From Pictodentalium vernedei (Eukaryota; Mollusca; Scaphopoda; Dentaliida; Dentaliidae), in assembly GCA_031216915.1 (NCBI GenBank), contig CM062294.1, positions 389,661,217 to 389,725,216 of the forward strand: a stretch of DNA of 64,000 nucleotides, given 5' to 3'. Position 1 is the first letter of the stretch. Every line of letters begins with the position of its first letter. The notes beneath the pieces were generated by a model. It saw only the letters and a list, made by a program, of their open reading frames with translations, did no database searches and was not told the origin of the DNA. Both the position numbers and the translations under genes were made by a program. Positions 52,240 to 64,000 of this stretch are shown piece by piece.

Positions 52240-53045
52240 CAGGCCCCCAAAAAATTTACATGGATGATGTTTTATCAAAGAAATTTGACACGCCCATAAT
52301 TTTCATCAGATAGCAGTTGTTACAGAACTTGACATAGATAGTGCTGTTATAGAGACATCTGCTAAAAAGAACTGAAATCTGCTTACTGTTGTTAAAGTTA
52401 TGCCCATAAACAAGCTTCACACGATATTTTTTTAACAAAGGGCAATAACGCCCATAATTTTCATCAGATAGGGGTGGTTTCTGAACTTGTTGTGGACATT
52501 GTTGCTATAGAGACATATGCTAAAAAGAATTGAAATCTAGTTACAAATGTTAAAGTTATGCCCCAAACATAACTTTATTTTTAAAATTTTTTTCAACAAA
52601 GGGAAATAACTCCCAACAATTTTCATTGGCTAACAGTGGTCACCGAACTTGAGGTAGACATTGTTCCTAAAGAGATAAATACCAAAAAAATTGAAATTCG
52701 GTTACTAATGTTTATTCCATAAACAAGCATTACATGATATTTTTTAACAAAGGGCAATAACTCCCATAATTTTCATCGGATATTGGTGGTTATCGAACTT
52801 GATGTAGACATTGTTGCTATAGAGAGATATACAGCAAAGGATTGAAATCCGTTAACTATTGTTCAAGTTATGCCATAAACAAGTTTAACAGGATATTTTT
52901 ATAACAAAGGACCATAACTCCCATAATTTTCAAGAGATACCGGTGGTCATCGAACTTGACATAAACATTGTTGCTATGGAGAAATATACCATAAGAAATT
53001 GAAATCTGTTAGCTATTATTCAAGTTATGCCATAAACAAAGTTTG
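52240..53045. repeat. Tandem array, about 155-bp units
   Basis: Five diverged units share aacaaagggcaataactccc, ataattttcat.agata, tgttgctatagagaca, attgaaatc.g.tta and gttatgcc.ataaacaa. The array ends in a ggacagatggatgg simple repeat and a ccccccttgcaggggg hairpin, similar in style to the end of the block at 43740. Confidence 0.75.
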
Positions 53046-53481
53046 GACGGACAGATGGATGGACAGATGGATGGATGGATGAACAGACAGAAGTCTTCAC
53101 TATATCCCCCCCTTGCAGGGGGATAATAAGAAGATACTTCCTTTGGTTCCCGTGTGGACACTGCAACATAGATAAGTCAAGTTTAACCAATCGTATATAC
53201 CTATGGCGCTCACTTGAGATGAATTCCACCACAAGCAAAGATTACCTGTGTATTATGTTATCTTATTACTTTCCAAAGTGTGATTTACTGGATTGATTAT
53301 AAACGATAACTTCACAAGTGAATTATGCAATCAACAATTGTGTCATGTATCCGTTCACGCAAACGAAGACGCTTTGGCGAGGGTGTAATGGGGACTTCAT
53401 TGTTTTTTTTGCTTTTTTTTTAACCCTTTACCTAACTTGAAAAGCCGACGACACTTGCAAAAAAAATTCTTGAATAACTAT

Positions 53482-53597
53482 TATTTTCATTTTTTGTCTC
53501 AAAAACATAGGTTATGACCCCTCATTGGAATGTTCTCGATGAGCTCATTCCAATGAGGGGTCATAACCTATGTTTTAGAGACAAATAATGAAAAAGT
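53482..53597. repeat. Foldback hairpin, family A, well preserved
   Basis: ttttgtctcaaaaacatag, gttatgacccctcattggaa and their inverted copies surround a short tctcgatg-type centre. It is almost perfect over 50-bp arms. Confidence 0.75.
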
Positions 53598-53797
53598 AAC
53601 TGGCGATTTTTGAGAATAACGCTGGAAAAGAATGTCATCCTTACTTTCCATTTTTAAGACTCATAAGCAGAAGTTATTAACTGTTTAAGTGCTAAATTAT
53701 TTTTTCAAAGGTGATTTGAACCTTGAGTATTTTTTCAAAGATGCCATGCAACCAGCAAGTGAAGCCTTTGTTCAGCAAGATTTTGTTCACAAACAAC

Positions 53798-53861
53798 TGT
53801 TTTGTTATAATTTATTGGAGTGCCAACAGGCACTCTACAATAAATTGTAACAAAACAATTT
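53798..53861. repeat. Hairpin around ggagtgcc/ggcactc
   Basis: tgttttgttataatttatt and aataaattgtaacaaaaca pair around gagtgccaacaggcactc. Confidence 0.65.
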
Positions 53862-54249
53862 TATATAACCATTTACTCTCTACTGTTAAGAAAACAACAA
53901 ACCTATGCAAACAGTATAAAGTCACTAACGTGGCTTTCAGCACTTTTCAGTGGAGCTATGATAATGGCTTCTAGCACTCAACCAGTTAACACAGATAATA
54001 TTTTCGAAAAACATTTTCATTTTTTCCTCAAATTATCACCATGAGAATTCCTCCATACTTTCCATTTTCAAGACTCATATGCAAAAGTTGTAAAGGAAGA
54101 AAGATTTGAGGTCATGAACAGTTTTCATTTTTAACATTTTTTGTCTGCTTTTTTAACCCTTTACCCAACTTAATGGCCCAAACCGGCCAGCGCTATTCTA
54201 TAAATTCGCCAATTAATTTTCATTACTTTTTCAATTTTTGTCTCAAAAG

Positions 54250-54610
54250 TTAAAACATTTATAGTAATTTATACATTTTTTATACTTACCAATGACCCAG
54301 ACTTAGCTGGTGCTAACTCTAATATTCTAGGGCCAAACACAAATTTTGCCCCCCCAATCCCCAAAATTTGCATCAAAATCCAAAAATTAGATGTCCTATG
54401 TGGTCCTCCATACTTTTATCCACTGCGTATATGCAGTAGTCAAGGAAGTCCAAAATTGGAGCCAAATCCTCATTCTTACAACCAGTGCCTGGTAAGTGTT
54501 ATGTAATCAGCAGGGAGTTATGAGTTCCCAACTCATGGGAGGGTCATCCCCGTCTGGGTCATTGGTAAGTATAAAAAATATATAAATTACGATAAATTTT
54601 TTAACATTTT
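54250..54610. repeat. Inverted repeat near the DIRS-like element
   Basis: atacttaccaatgacccaga (54277-54300) returns inverted at about 54552-54580, with AT-rich flanks also paired. A third, direct partial copy follows at about 54612-54640 (accaatgacccagatttagc). This could be the terminal repeat of the DIRS-like element or an independent foldback. Confidence 0.5.
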
Positions 54611-54640
54611 TATACTGTACCAATGACCCAGATTTAGCTC

Positions 54641-55244
54641 AATAGAAAAAAAGGCTGGAGGGCCTAGGACATAAAGGAAAATCCAATAGGCTCAATTACA
54701 TGTAAACAGAATTATCCCCTCAAGGAGAAGAGGAGAACAGGTTTTACATGTATCTTTCTTGTTTGTACCAAAAAAGAAAGACACAATACCATTCGGTAAT
54801 TGAGCACAATAACATCAATGATCTCTATTAACATCCAGTATAACCCATTATACTAATCTTTCTAAAGGAAAGCCAATAAATAAAGATAGTCCAGAGAATG
54901 AGACTGTCCGAGGATTGTATATTAGCGCTCATATGACACGTGACATATACAAATGCTTCACACCGAGCTACACTTTAAAAATATTACATAAATGAGATAG
55001 ACATTAGCTTTACACTTTAAAACCATCCCGGCACCGACTCGGAATTGCTGACTCTCGAGGAGGTATTCCCTTGCTTTTCACTATAAAGCAGGTGATATAA
55101 GGGAACACCATCCCCCCACCCCCCTTCCTCTGGGTCAAATACCCCAGAACGAAGAGGGCAGCAGGACACTACCGGAACAGAACGCCTGCATAACTATAGT
55201 TGCAACTGTTTAGTGGACGATATTCTGAGCAACAGATAACGGAC
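54641..55244. other. Spacer between the inverted repeat and the recombinase gene
   Basis: No open frame of note. It contains a C-rich run near 55111 and unique sequence; it may be untranslated sequence of the DIRS-like element. Confidence 0.45.
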
Positions 55245-56554
55245 CTAAACATCGAAGGTCGCCAGAAATGGACTCAATATTTCTGAGATAAAAATTTGTG
55301 AACGTGGAAGGCTGAGACCATATGCAGCCTTCATCAAATCGGTAATAGCAACACTATTAGCATAAGCCCAAGATGTAGACAGCGCTCTTACTTCATGCGT
55401 CGAAATCTTAAGCACAGACTGCTGAGTTGAAGATAATTTTTCATAAGCAGTACGGATAGTTAATTGAATCCATCTTGCAATAGAATGGACTGTAATGCCC
55501 TTTCTATTAGGCAGCAGAGACAGAAAGAAACGTTTACGCCCCTTTCTGATAAACTCAGATCTACGTTTGTAAATACGCATGGCTCTAACTGGATAGAGCA
55601 AAGGCCTATGACCGTCTGAAGACGGAAGAGCCTTAATAACAATAGGTTCAGGATACTTATTAAGAGCCTGATTCTTAGCCAAAAATCCAACAATAGTAGT
55701 TAAAGTGATAGTATTACCAACACTACGATAGTGAGAATCATCAACCGATAGTGCATGAAGCTCACTAACTCTTCTGGCAGAAGAGAAGGCTAAGATAAAA
55801 GCTGTCTTTTAAGATAAGTCCACTGTATCAAGAGGATCAAATGGCACTTCTTTTAGCTTCAGAAGAACCCAAGCTAAATTCCACTTAGGAATTAACCTAA
55901 GCGTTCTAAGTCTATTTATCGAAAAGTTTTTCACTTAGATAAAGAGACATTAGATCCAATCTGTAACCTATCATGATGAGCATAGGTATCCGATAGCATA
56001 GACCTATAACCCTTAATGGTTATTGGCTGCAGTTTGATCTCGTCAAACAAGAATACCAGAAAATTAGCAATGTCTGGAATGGAGGGATCATAAATATCAA
56101 TAGAATGATCCCTACACCACCGATAGAAAACCTTCCACTTAGCAGCATAATTTAGCGAAGAGGAGGTCCTCCTACAGTTACAAATTGTGTCCACTGCTCG
56201 TCCTGTAAAATGCTTGCCGTGCAAGAAGGACCGCACAACGGAAATACGTGAAGGTTGAGACCTTGCGGGTTGTGATGCAGTGTGCGCGATTTCCCCTGCG
56301 AAAGAAGGTCCTCCTGTGGAGGAAGCTTCTGCAGAATGTCCCACAACAGACACCTGAGTAGATTTATCCATGGTCTCTGGGGTGACAGAGATGCTACCAA
56401 CAGAATCTTGCAGTGAGATTGCTTGATTTTCAGCAATATCTGCTGAAAACTGATTGTTGTGATGCGTCGCAAATAAGTCTATCATTGGATGATCCCATTG
56501 GTAGCAAATGTGATTGAATATTCGTTTGTTGAGAGTCGATTCTGATGGCAACAT
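55245..56554 (-). pseudogene. DIRS-like tyrosine recombinase
   Basis: The piece at 56554-55931 opens with the RNase H tail (HPMIDLFATHHNNQ) and continues into a SAM-like N-terminal recombinase domain (WKVFYRWCRDHSID, IANFLVFLFDE, TIKGYRSMLSD). The catalytic part (55682-55245) has RKGRKRFFLSLL, STHEVRALSTSWAY (the H-x-x-R box) and KAAYGLSLPRSQIF. I see no Tyr at the position expected after this last segment, which suggests the nucleophile is lost. Codons between 55930 and 55690 are out of frame or interrupted. Confidence 0.7.
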
Positions 56555-58011
56555 GCGACCTTTCCAAGAAAGGGAGTCTGCTAGAACGTTCAGACGACCC
56601 GGAATATGATGGACCGATAGGAGAACTTGGATGCTCTAGGACAAACAGAAGAATCCTTTCCGTTAAATTGAATAACGGAATGGATTGAGTACCTCCATGT
56701 TCCAAATATACGCTACTACTGTCGAATTGTCAGACAGAATTTGAACATGCGAATTCTGAAGAATGTTCATCCACTGACAAAGCGAAAGCCAAACTGACAT
56801 CATCTCTTTGATGTTTATGTGCTTGTTTAGGAACTGCAGATCCCAAAGACCCTGGCACCTCGAATATGTTGGGCTCAGAGTACTGCCCCAACCTGTTGGC
56901 ATCCGTCATTATCGTAAAACTTGGATCTGGCAGTTGCAGTGGTACTCCTTGAGTTAACCACTGAATATCTGCCCAAGTCTGAATCTCTTGTTTCACTTGA
57001 TTCGACAAGACGATGTTCGTTTCGAGCGAATGAGTCGTCACACTCCAATTCTGAGTAAAAAATATCTGGAGTGGACGAGTGCGTAGCCGCCTTATCGGAA
57101 TAAGATCCACAGCGGCTCCGCACAAACCTGTCAGTCTCATGAATTTTCTCGCTGTTACTACATCTGAGTGAAGACAAAAGCGTAACAAACTCACTAATTT
57201 CACTCTGGTTAACGGCAGAAGAACGAGATTGTTGTGCGTCTCGAAGCTCATTTCCAGGTGGGTAAATGACTTGGACGGCACTAGATCTGACTTCTTTTCA
57301 TTTACTATGAAACCGAGACGTCGGAGCAGTTGAAGCAGACTCTGAACATCGTTCTGAAGTGTTAACTCGTTGCCGTACCTCTGAAGAATGTCGTCCAAGT
57401 AGGCCGACGTTACTACAGATGAATGAGCTCGGAAATGAGTCATTACCGAGTTCATTATTCGAATGAATGCCCAGGGCGCTAGATTCAGACCGAAGCACAT
57501 CGCTTGGAACTGATAAACGACTCCTAGGACAGCAAAGCGAAGATACTTTCTGAACGCTGGATGTACCATGACGTGAAAGTACGCATCTTTGAGATCTATG
57601 CTCGCAGCATAATCGTTCACTCGATTGCTCGCTCTGACTGATCGGATGGTCTCCATATAAAATTTTGGAGCCACGATCAGCTTGTTTATCCAGCTCAGCT
57701 CTTTGACTGGACGAAACGAGCCATCTGTTTTTGGAACCAGAAAGAGGTGACTGTAGAAACCTGGAGATTCCTGGTTTTCTATGACCTCTATAGCGTTCTT
57801 GTCCAGAAGAGACTGAACTTCTGATAGAAGCGATTCTCTCTTCTGAACATTTGACGGAAGCTGAGTCCAACGTAGACTTCGAGTTAACAGAGGTTTTTCC
57901 TTGAAGGACAGTTTTAGACCTTCGGAAATCACCCCTTGCACCCATGGGTTGTCCGTAATTGACAGCCAATTGGTTAAGAATCTCGACAGCCTTCTGCCGA
58001 CAGGAATGCAA
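56430..58011 (-). pseudogene. DIRS-like reverse transcriptase and RNase H
   Basis: The 403-codon piece 57941-56730 carries LVPKTDGSFRPVKEL, IDLKDAYFHVMVHP, RKYLRFAV, MCFGLNLAPWAF and the catalytic AYLDDIL, then the start of RNase H (FTIMTDANRLG). RNase H continues in other frames (HINIKEMMSVW, VQILSDNSTVVAYI at about 56830-56690), so a frameshift lies near 56880. The YLDD box and fusion to RNase H match DIRS-type enzymes rather than LINE or LTR types. Confidence 0.8.
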
Positions 58012-58093
58012 TAGAGGTTTACACCATCACCTCCTGCCCTGCGAGGCTTGCGGGAGGAGAAACCACGTTCTCCACGACCCGCACATCGTCCAG

Positions 58094-60083
58094 TCAGCCT
58101 AGGGGCATCTGACCGGTTATTTCGGCCAGCATAACGGCCCTACCTGAGCCGCTACTCTGACGGTCTCTGGAGTAAAACGTAGAGGCTTTCTTAGATCCTC
58201 TATAGGAACTTCCCTTGGACGTACTCACCCCCGAAGTGCCTGCCTTACTCCTCTCTGCTGAGTCCGACTTTTTAGAAGTGGATTTAAAAAGCAGAGAATC
58301 CGAAGCTTTCTTAGTAATCTGATCATAGATAATAGAAAGCTTTCTATTGAAGAGAAGCTCTCCGGAGACCGGAGCGACTCGAAGAGAGTTTTTCACCTTA
58401 CTATCCACTCTAGTGGATGAAGCCAGGACAGCATCATGTCTGACTAACTCCAGATTTGCCACTGAAAGGGCAGAGTTATACATAGAATATGCTATACCCC
58501 GTGAAAGAACCCTTAAGGAAGTTTGAACATCCTGGAATTCTTTCCCTTCGAGACGTAATGATAATGCTCTGGTAAGGTGATCTGTGTAAGATAATGCGTC
58601 TAAATTAATTCTATTAGACGAGATTGTCGTCTCCAGTATACTGGAGTTAATAGACATGGATGCCGGCAATGACAACTCCAAGTCTTCAGCCTGGTCGTCC
58701 AAACGCAGAGGAACTCTCGGCATGCCATGTCCTGCCGTTTCAAATCTATTTCTTGAATTGATGAAAGGCAGCTGTATAGCGCTAGGCGATAAGAAACCGG
58801 ATTTGCCAGTCTTAGAGGCTAGCTTGAATATAGCGTTATTCAATAGTTCAAATGTCTGTGTGACATTTCTGGACTGGGTCGGAAACTCAGGGACAGTGTC
58901 CCTATTCCGGCCGAAAAAGTCTGTGTCCAGTGACACTATCAGTCTCTTATCCGGTAAAGCAGCATTTTGGTCCCTTTCGCCATCCGACTGGACCATATGA
59001 GATTCTCGCTCATTCCTTTCTGACTCTGCAGGGGAGCGAACCGATCCAGCTTCCTCAGACAATTCCTGTTCCGAAAAAGTTTCTGATGGCTGCTGGGATG
59101 CTGCAATGAGTTGAGCTATCTGTGATAGCAAGTCCGTCATGGAGGCCTGTGGAGCTGCAGTCTTACGTGATTTAGCCGCTGGGAGCTCCTGGGACGTTGA
59201 TTCCTGCATACTTCTTTTATGCGAACGTCCCGACTGGTAAGGCCTCGTGTCCTTGGCTACCGGATGGCGTGACCTGATTGACGTGGAATCCCTGGTCGGT
59301 GAAGCAGGCTGTATATCAGAAGTCACGTAGCCAAGTTGCAGTTGTGTGTGGTGCCGTGAGGATGAGGAAGCCAATAGACTAGTCGCGCCGGACTGTCTAT
59401 ACGACGGAGCGTCCAGAGGAGTGGACGCATGCTCCGACTGACGAACATTACACAAAACAACATCCTGGTCCCAGATGTTGTTCTAAGAGAGAGGGGGGGC
59501 TCTCTCGCTCGCGGTCCGGGCAGACCTGGACGAGCTAGGTACCGGACTGATTGGCTTCCTCCTTTCTATCCTTGGATCCGTCGTCGCCGGGTGTGCACGA
59601 TCCATGATTATAGTGCTCGCAACACCCGATTTCCTTTCCTGGACCGCAACGGACGAACCCTGCGTCACAACCATTTCGTGAATGATTGCTTCACCGGGGA
59701 AGCTAGTGGGCGACAATGCCGTCGATCCTACATGGGATCTCTTAAGCATTTGCCGAATTTCATTGAGCACTTTTGCCGCTAGCTCTTCATTTGTCTGTGA
59801 TGACAGAGGCACACTTCGTGAAGACATCACGGAAACATCAACCTGTTCTTGTTCCTTTGAAAAAGAGATTGAAAAACTAGAGTGACTCTGTGGTGAGAGG
59901 ACCGACATGGACCTCTCACCACTAACAAGATACCGTGACACACGTCTCCAACGTTTGTCATTCCAATTGGCACACACAATTCAAGAATTAGTGCGAGTAC
60001 ACTGACTACAAATAATACACGGAGCATGAGAATCAGAAGAAGACTTCCTCTAATTACAATTTGAACAAACTTCTTTCATTTTG
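58094..60083 (-). pseudogene. DIRS-like gag region
   Basis: Two frames (59977-59483 and 59455-58094) cover a Ser/Arg-rich, largely disordered N-terminal part (SSRSVPLSSQ, RKPISPVPSSSRSAR) and a helical C-terminal part (SYTDHLTRALSLRLEGKEF, SMYNSALSVANLELVRHDAV) ending in a basic Ser/Gly tail. Upstream codons (60083-59980) have closely spaced Cys pairs like a zinc finger, with in-frame stops. The gag role is inferred from position before the reverse transcriptase. The frame changes near 59460-59483. Confidence 0.6.
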
Positions 60084-60582
60084 AAAAAAGTTAAACAGTC
60101 ATCGTACTCGCACTAACCCTTGAAAACAAGATACATGATAATAATATAATCCATTACAAACATTTCGAAAAATAATTCGAAAGAAAAAATTTTCAAGTTG
60201 AGCCCAAGTTCCCAATGGGAACGATGAGCCCAAATGGATCCCAAAAAAGCCTAAGTGTGGACAAAAATTTTAAATCATGTCTAAAAATTAATGTTACGCC
60301 TATGGACAATATTATGTATCTGGCTATGAGCAGAATTTAATAGATGACAAGGAATCACTGTCTGAAGTAACCATTGTCAATGTAAACAAAAGTGAATAAA
60401 ACTGGAAACAAGACTCCAGGCACTGAAAATATGGCCCCAAATCAGTAACCAATTTTAACACTATCCGATGTAAAACAGAGGCTTCCTGAGAAGAAACTGC
60501 AGTACATCGAATGGTAAATGCATGACTGAAATGCCTAACCACCCTAGGGTGAGGACGAAACCATGGGGAAAAACAGAACAAG
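60084..60582. other. Spacer between DIRS-like element and satellite
   Basis: AT-rich DNA with no recognised feature; it may include the 5' end of the DIRS-like element. Confidence 0.4.
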
Positions 60583-63500
60583 AGGCCCCAAGGGCACTCA
60601 CCTGACATGGTAGCCTAAATATCAACCCAGAGAATCGATTTCAACAAGTTGCATCTGCTCCTCCTAAGAAAAGTTTATACCAAATATCCAAAGATTCTGA
60701 CCCCCCCCCCCCCCCCCCCCCCCAAAAAAAAATGTATCAAAACATTCCAACTGCTGGATCTGAAGAAGATTTTTAAAGAAAATTCCTCATTTTGAACTAA
60801 GTTACAATTCAAGCTCCCACAGTGAGTCCAAATATGGACCTAGGGACATGGCTTGAACAACCTTGAATCTCACCCCCCTAAGGATGCTGCATATCAAATA
60901 TCAAAACATTCCAACTGCTGGATCTGAAGAAGAAGATTTTTAAAGAAAATTCCTCATTTTGAACTAAGTTATAATTTGGGCTACCACAGTGAGCCCAAAT
61001 ATGAACCCAGGGACTTGGCTTGAACAAACTTGAATCTCACCCCCTAAGCATGGTGCATACCCAGTATCAAAAGATTCTGCCTGCTGGATCTTGAGAAGAA
61101 GATTTTCAAAGAAATTTGCCTGAAATGCACTAAGTTCGAATTCAAGCTTCTATATTTAGCCCTAATATAAACCCAGGGGGCCGATTTGAACAAACTTGAA
61201 TCAGATCCACCCCACAATGTTGCATACCAAATATCAAAAGATTCTGTCTGCTGGATCTGGAGAAGAAGATTTTTTAAGAAATTTGCCTGAAATGCATTAA
61301 GTTCGAATTCGGGCTTCTATAGTGAACTCAAATATGAATCCAGGGGGCCAATTTGAACACACTTGAATCAGATCCACCCCACAATGTTGCATACCAAATA
61401 TCAAAAGATTCTGCCTGCTGGATCTGGAGAAGAAGATTTTTGAAGAAATTTGCCTGAAATGCACTAAGTTCGAATTCGAGCTTCTATACTGAGCCCAAAT
61501 ATAAACCCAGAGGGCTGATTGAACAAACTTGAATCAGATCCACCCCACAATGTTGCATGCCAAATATCAAAAGATTCTGCCTGCTGGATCTGGAAAAGAA
61601 GATTTTTTAAGAAATTTGCCTGAAATGCATTAAAGTTGAATTCGGGCTTCTATAGTGAGCCCAAATATGAATCCAAGGAGCCGATTTGAACAAACTTCAA
61701 TCAGATCCACCCCACAATGTTGCATACCAAATATCAAAAGATTCTGCCTGCTGGATCTGGAGAAGAAGATTTTTAAAGAAATTTGCCAGAAATGCATTAA
61801 GGTCGAATTCGGGCTTCTATAGTGAGCCCAAATATGAATCCAAGGAGCCGATTTGAACAAACTTCAATCAGATCCACCCCACAATGTTGCATACCAAATA
61901 TCAAGATTCTGCCTGCTGGATCTGGAGAAGAAGATTTTTAAAGAAATTTGCCAGAAATGCACTAAGTTCGAAATCAGGCTCCTATACTGAGCCCAAATAT
62001 GAACCCAGGGGGCTGATTTGAACAAACTTGAATCAGATCCACCCTACAATGTTGCATACCAAATATCAAAAGATTCTGCCTGCTGGATCTGGAGAAGAAG
62101 ATTTTTTAATCTTTTTCCCATTGCCTACAGTGTTAAAAAGTGCTGACTCAGCACTTTTTCAAAGTCCTGAAACAAGAGACCCCAAGGGGCCTGAGGGCGC
62201 TCACCTGACATAGTAGCCTAAATATCAACCCAGAGAATTGAATTCAACAAGTTGTATCTGCTCCTCCTAAGAAAAACTTACACCAAATATCCAAAGATTC
62301 TGACCAGTGGATCTAAAAAAAAAAGATTTTTAAAGAATATTCCTCATATTGAACTAAGTTATAATTCGGGCTCCCACAGGGAGCCCATATATAAACCCAG
62401 GGACTTGGCTTTAACAAACTTGAATCTCACCCCCCTAAGGATGCTGCACACCAAATATCAAAACATTCTGACTGCTGGATCTGAAGAAGAAGATTTTTAA
62501 AGAAAATTCCTCATTTTGAACTAAGTTACAATTCAAGCTCCCACAGTGAGTCCAAATATGGACCTTGGGACATGACTTGAACAAACTTGAATCTCACCCC
62601 CTAAGGATGCTGCATATCAAATATCAAAACATTCCAACTGCTGGATCTGAAGAAGATTTTCAACGAAAATTCCTCATTTTGAACTACCACAGTGAGCCCA
62701 AATATGAACCCAGGGACTTGGCTTGAACAAACTTGAATCTCACCCCCAAGCATGGTGCATACCCAATATCAAAAGATTCTGCCTGCTGGATCTTGAGAAG
62801 AAGATTTTCAAAGAAATTTGCCTGAAATGCACTAAGTTCGAATTCGAGCTTCTATAGTGAGCCCAAATATGAATCTAGGGAGCCGATTTGAACAAACTTG
62901 AATCAGATCCACCTCACAATGTTGCATACCAAATATCAAAAGATTCTGCCTGCTGAATCTGGAAAAGAAGATTTTTTAAGAAATTTGCCTGAAATGCACT
63001 AAGTTCGAATTCAGGCTTCTATAGTGAGCCCAAATATGAATCCAGGGGGCCGATTTGAACAAACTTGAATCAGATCCACCCCACAATGTTGCATACCAAA
63101 TATCAAAAGATTCTGCCTGCTGGATCTGGAGAAGAAGATTTTTGAAGAAATTTGCCTGAAATGCACTAAGTTCGAATTCGAGCTTCTATACTGAGCCCAA
63201 ATATAAACCCAGGGGGCCGATTTGAACAAACTTGAATCAGATCCACCCCACAATGTTGCATACCAAATATCAAAAGATTCTGCCTGCTGGATCTGGAGAA
63301 GAAGATTTTTTAAATTTGCCTGAAATGCACTAAGTTCGAATTCATGCTTCTATAGTGAGCCCAAATATAAACTCACGGGGCCGATTTGAACAAACCTGAA
63401 TCAGATCCACCCCACAATGTTGCATACCAAATATCAAAAGATTCTGCCTGCTGGATCTGGAGAAGAAGATTTTTTAAGAAATTTGCCTGAAATGCACTAA

Positions 63501-64000
63501 GTTCGAATTCGGGCTTCTATAGTGAGCCCAAATATGAATCCAGGGGGCCGATTTGAACAAACTTGAATCAGATCCACCCCACAATGTTGCATACCAAATA
63601 TCAAAAGATTCTGCCTGCTGGATCTGGAGAAGAAGATTTTTGAAGAAATTTGCCTGAAATGCACGAAGTTCGAATTCGAGCTTCTATACTGAGCCCAAAT
63701 ATAAACCCAGGGGGCCGATTTGAACAAACTTGAATCAGATCCACCCCACAATGTTGCATACCAAATATCAAAAGATTCTGTCTGCTGGATCTGGAGAAGA
63801 AGATTTTTTAAGAAATTTGCCTAAAATGCATTAAGTTCGAATTCAGGCTTCTATAGTGAGCCCAAATATGAATCCAGGGGGCCGATTTGAACAAACTTGA
63901 ATCAGATCCACCCCACAATGTTGCATACCAAATATCAAAAGATTCTGCCTGCTGGATCTGGAGAAGAAGATTTTTGAAGAAATTTGCCCGAAATGCACTA
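60583..64000. repeat. Satellite-like array of about 167-bp units with higher-order repeat
   Basis: About twenty units share gccgatttgaacaaacttga, atcagatccaccccacaatg, ttgcataccaaatatcaaa, ttctgcctgctggatct and gcactaagttcgaattcg. Starts of the ttctgcctgc motif fall at 63111, 63278, about 63442, 63609, 63776 and 63943, a spacing of 164-167. A header (agaggccccaagggc, cacctgacatggtagcctaa) occurs at 60583 and again at about 62174, giving a higher-order period of about 1.59 kb. A perfect aaaaagtgctga/tcagcacttttt hairpin lies at 62134-62158, just before the second header. A long C-run occurs near 60702. The array continues beyond the window. Confidence 0.85.

Larger units (their letters stand above)
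55245..60083 (-). mobile_element. DIRS-like tyrosine-recombinase retrotransposon, decayed
   Basis: On the minus strand, in order, lie a gag-like region, a DIRS-type reverse transcriptase with RNase H, and a tyrosine recombinase. This gene set defines the DIRS order. No methyltransferase domain is seen between RNase H and recombinase. Several frame changes and internal stops show decay. The exact ends are not fixed; the inverted repeat at 54250-54610 may belong to it. Confidence 0.78.

Noticed and set aside
61630..63751. Repeated small proteins (MWGGSDSSLFKSAPW-type frames)
   Set aside because: They recur with the 167-bp satellite period and are products of the tandem repeat, not genes.
1..64000. 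CRISPR arrays
   Set aside because: Tandem repeats here have diverged units of 145-320 bp and no short identical repeats with unique spacers; the DNA is from an animal.

Overview
The window is animal nuclear DNA and is packed with repeats. Spliced exons with GT/AG borders, pol III SINEs, a two-ORF LINE, a DIRS-type retroelement, a Tc1-type transposon and many foldback elements all point to a metazoan. The repeat style resembles lophotrochozoan (mollusc-type) genomes, but the species cannot be fixed from sequence alone.

Host gene: one + strand gene runs through the window. Four exons with consistent splice phases encode the second half of a CUB domain (5131-5299), a CCP/sushi domain (26213-26410) and the two parts of a MAM domain (45427-45537 and 51252-51514). 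It is therefore a multidomain extracellular adhesion or receptor-like protein. Everything else lies in its introns or beyond its last visible exon.

Main find: the first visible intron holds an approx. 18.6 kb Maverick/Polinton-like (adintovirus-like) element, about 5.6-24.2 kb, bounded by terminal inverted repeats of roughly 1.3 kb plus later insertions. Inside, in order, are an integrase C-terminal stub, a major capsid gene, a small basic ORF cluster, a phage-like fibre with DAATKKYVD repeats, a truncated adenain-like protease, a small gene of unknown role, a protein-primed type B DNA polymerase, a BIR+RING inhibitor-of-apoptosis gene, a tandem-duplicated gene pair, a GLYLK-repeat protein, a penton-like capsid protein, a packaging ATPase, an Ala-rich virion-type protein and a 301-aa conserved-looking protein. 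Capsid, penton, polymerase, integrase and protease are broken, so the copy is dead. ATPase, fibre, IAP, the 126-aa protein and the 301-aa protein remain open. A TATA-plus-AGAG promoter motif recurs before many genes, and the same hairpin sits at both convergent gene junctions.

Other mobile DNA: SINEs at 5.7 and 29.9 kb share one core and tail but carry different pol III heads (tRNA-like and 5S rRNA-like). A 34.3-43.9 kb nested structure contains large inverted arms and an apparently intact LINE (37.5-42.8 kb) with an SGNH-esterase ORF1. A decayed Tc1 element lies at 48.96-50.53 kb and a decayed DIRS-like element at 55.2-60.1 kb. Tandem arrays occur at 0.3-1.9, 52.2-53.0 and 60.6-64.0 kb; the last has a period of about 167 bp, repeats at a higher order and runs off the window. 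Several foldback (MITE-like) hairpins are scattered over 25-54 kb.
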